Positions 6,052-6,542 of a DNA stretch of 6,542 nt are shown here, in pieces; positions within the stretch are counted from its first letter, which is position 1, and the number at the start of each line of letters is the position of its first letter. Source of the DNA: Chloroflexi bacterium RBG_16_68_14 (lineage in GTDB: Bacteria > Chloroflexota > Dehalococcoidia > DSTF01 > RBG-16-68-14); NCBI GenBank assembly GCA_001796995.1, contig MGOB01000017.1, positions 3,549-10,090 on the forward strand, in the 5' to 3' direction. The notes under the pieces were generated by a model. It was given only the letters and a program-made list of their open reading frames with translations, was not told the origin of the DNA and did not search any database. The translations under genes and the position numbers were made by a program.

Positions 6052-6103
6052 CCTGAACGCTGATGGCTGACAGCTTCATCTCCCTCTCCACCATGTTCGC
6101 GCA
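6052..6103 (+). repeat. 5'-gene-end direct repeat, copy 2 (diverged gene start)
   Basis: This is the second copy of the 52-base repeat, starting with CCTGAAC-GCTGATG-GCTGACA. From the ATG at 6063 it encodes MADSFISLSTMFA. Over the 41 coding bases it differs from copies 1 and 3 at four positions, changing E to D, L to F and W to F, all conservative. The frame then reads through the repeat element and stops at TGA 6231-6233 after 56 codons, overlapping the ATG of the next gene. It is probably the remnant of a related gene start, not a functional gene. Confidence 0.7.
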
Positions 6104-6189
6104 CTCCCTCACCCCGTCTCAGCGGTGGGTGTTTTGTCGACGACGGATCGCCCCTCTCCCGCGAGCGGGAGAGGGGACGGGAGTGAGGG
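6104..6189. repeat. Palindromic repeat element, copy 2
   Basis: The first 59 bases (6104-6162) match copy 1 exactly. A perfect 12-bp inverted repeat follows: CCCCTCTCCCGC (6151-6162) and GCGGGAGAGGGG (6165-6176). The outer ends CCCTCACCCCGTC and GACGGGAGTGAGGG are near-complementary. The centre, including GGTGGGTGTTTTGTCGACGACGG split across 6124-6146, is not part of the stem. There is no T-run after the hairpin. This is a non-coding dispersed-repeat type, shorter than copy 1 because the CTGAGCGG... insertion is absent. Confidence 0.65.
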
Positions 6190-6193
6190 CGGA

Positions 6194-6223
6194 AATCTGT
6201 GCCAATCTGTGTTCATCTGTGGC
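6194..6223. repeat. Three 10-bp tandem repeats (nATCTGTGnn)
   Basis: AATCTGTGCC, AATCTGTGTT and CATCTGTGGC follow each other directly. A single further unit, CATCTGTGGC, lies at 5864-5873, upstream of copy 1 of the gene-end repeat. The tract runs into the 7-bp GCTGATn repeat that contains the ATG of the epimerase gene. Its role is unknown; such ATCTGTG tracts are a familiar low-complexity intergenic motif in bacterial genomes. Confidence 0.6.
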
Positions 6224-6273
6224 TGATCGCTGATGGCTGAGAGCCTCATCTCCCTCTCCACCATGTGGGCGCA
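6222..6273 (+). repeat. 5'-gene-end direct repeat, copy 3 (intact gene)
   Basis: This copy carries the real start of the epimerase gene: GCTGATC-GCTGATG-GCTGAGA (6222-6242) contains the ATG at 6233, and the shared sequence ends at 6273, within codon 14. It is identical to 5887-5938 over 52 bases, 53 counting the preceding G, and differs from 6052-6103. Copy-to-copy spacing is 165 and 170 bases. Beyond 6273 this copy continues into normal epimerase coding sequence, while the other two run into palindromic repeats. Confidence 0.75.
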
Positions 6274-6542
6274 GCAGGAGCGCTTCGCCGATATGCACGA
6301 CTTCGTGCGGGCGGCGAGAGCGATGGGCTACGACGCCATCGAAGTGAGCCACGCGACGGGCGAGGCGGGCTTCCAGCGGCTGCTGGACGGCTCGGGCGCC
6401 CGGCTGTCCAGCATCCACGCCCCCGCGCCCAAGGTGGAGGTGGGTGGCCGGAGCAACAGCTCTCTCAACCTGGCCTCCCTGGACGGGGAGGAGCTGCGCC
6501 TGGCCATCGAGCAGACGCGGCGCAGCATCGACCACGCCGCCG
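6233..6542 (+). CDS. Sugar phosphate isomerase/epimerase (xylose isomerase-like TIM barrel), N-terminal part
   Basis: The window ends after 103 codons. The protein fits the AP endonuclease 2 / xylose isomerase-like TIM-barrel superfamily, whose members isomerise or epimerise sugars or related compounds, usually with a divalent metal. A first strand LISLSTM (5-11) is followed by a helix (19-31). GYDAIEVSH (32-40) carries the family-typical Glu (E37) at the end of strand 2. A helix (47-53) leads to LSSIHAPAP (58-66) with H62 on strand 3. NLASLDGEELRLAIEQ (79-94) is the usual segment before the next helix. An in-frame TGA at 6224-6226 makes ATG 6233 the first usable start, and ATG 6263 would remove strand 1. 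No Shine-Dalgarno is visible. The start lies inside a 7-bp repeat and the third copy of a duplicated 52-base segment. The substrate cannot be assigned. Confidence 0.8.
   Translation, partial: MAESLISLSTMWAQQERFADMHDFVRAARAMGYDAIEVSHATGEAGFQRLLDGSGARLSSIHAPAPKVEVGGRSNSSLNLASLDGEELRLAIEQTRRSIDHAA

Noticed and set aside
5898..6056. 52-codon ORF from copy 1 of the gene start as a real small protein
   Set aside because: After 13 codons it is translation of a palindromic repeat, including the PERSRRG string typical of spurious repeat-derived proteins.
6263..6265. Internal ATG as the epimerase start
   Set aside because: It would delete the first beta strand (LISLSTM) of the TIM barrel; ATG 6233 keeps it and follows an in-frame stop.
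5887..6273. CRISPR array
   Set aside because: Only three 52-base copies, and the spacers share a 59-base identical block instead of being unique and short.
5838..6535. Minus-strand frames of 88 and 138 codons across the repeat region and epimerase
   Set aside because: Both contain duplicated repeat translation (HGGEGDEALSHQRSA) and no family signal; the plus strand explains the right part as an epimerase.

Overview
The window is GC-rich bacterial chromosome carrying four conserved housekeeping genes in one orientation: cdsA (5' end missing), dxr, rseP and ispG. They are followed by an unrecognised lipoprotein gene that overlaps the end of ispG, a repeat-filled gap, and the start of a sugar phosphate isomerase/epimerase gene that runs off the right edge. 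The order cdsA-dxr-rseP-ispG, the high GC content and the palindromic repeats of the GTAGGGGC...GCCCCTAC and TGTCATnCTGAG types suggest a GC-rich Chloroflexota (Dehalococcoidia-like) genome. That placement is inference from gene order and style; no ribosomal RNA or species marker is present.

Layout. At 1-641 lies the C-terminal part of CDP-diglyceride synthase with its complete family signature. At 766-1917 is a full-length Dxr, the first committed enzyme of the MEP isoprenoid pathway. At 2047-3258 is an RseP-type site-2 protease with one PDZ domain. At 3521-4675 is IspG, a late [4Fe-4S] enzyme of the same pathway. At 4672-5841 is a secreted, probably lipid-anchored protein built from two copies of one domain; its ATG overlaps the ispG stop (ATGA). 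The stretch 5842-6232 holds no convincing gene. It contains two 165-170 bp units, each carrying a copy of the first 41 bases of the downstream gene followed by a palindromic repeat. The epimerase gene starts at 6233 inside the third copy.

How the genes work together: dxr and ispG serve isoprenoid precursor synthesis, cdsA makes CDP-diacylglycerol for phospholipids, and RseP cleaves membrane-embedded substrates, so the cluster is an envelope and lipid-precursor block. The lipoprotein may be an envelope component expressed with it; its function is unknown.

The most unusual material is between the genes. The gaps before dxr, rseP and ispG each contain a palindrome with related GTAGGG/CCCTAC arms. 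Two of these are near-identical double-hairpin elements with compensated base changes. The rseP-ispG gap also holds a 124 bp MITE-like element. The last gap is a mosaic of several short repeat families that has triplicated the 5' end of a coding gene. I see no rRNA, tRNA, CRISPR array, transposase gene or clear intrinsic terminator.
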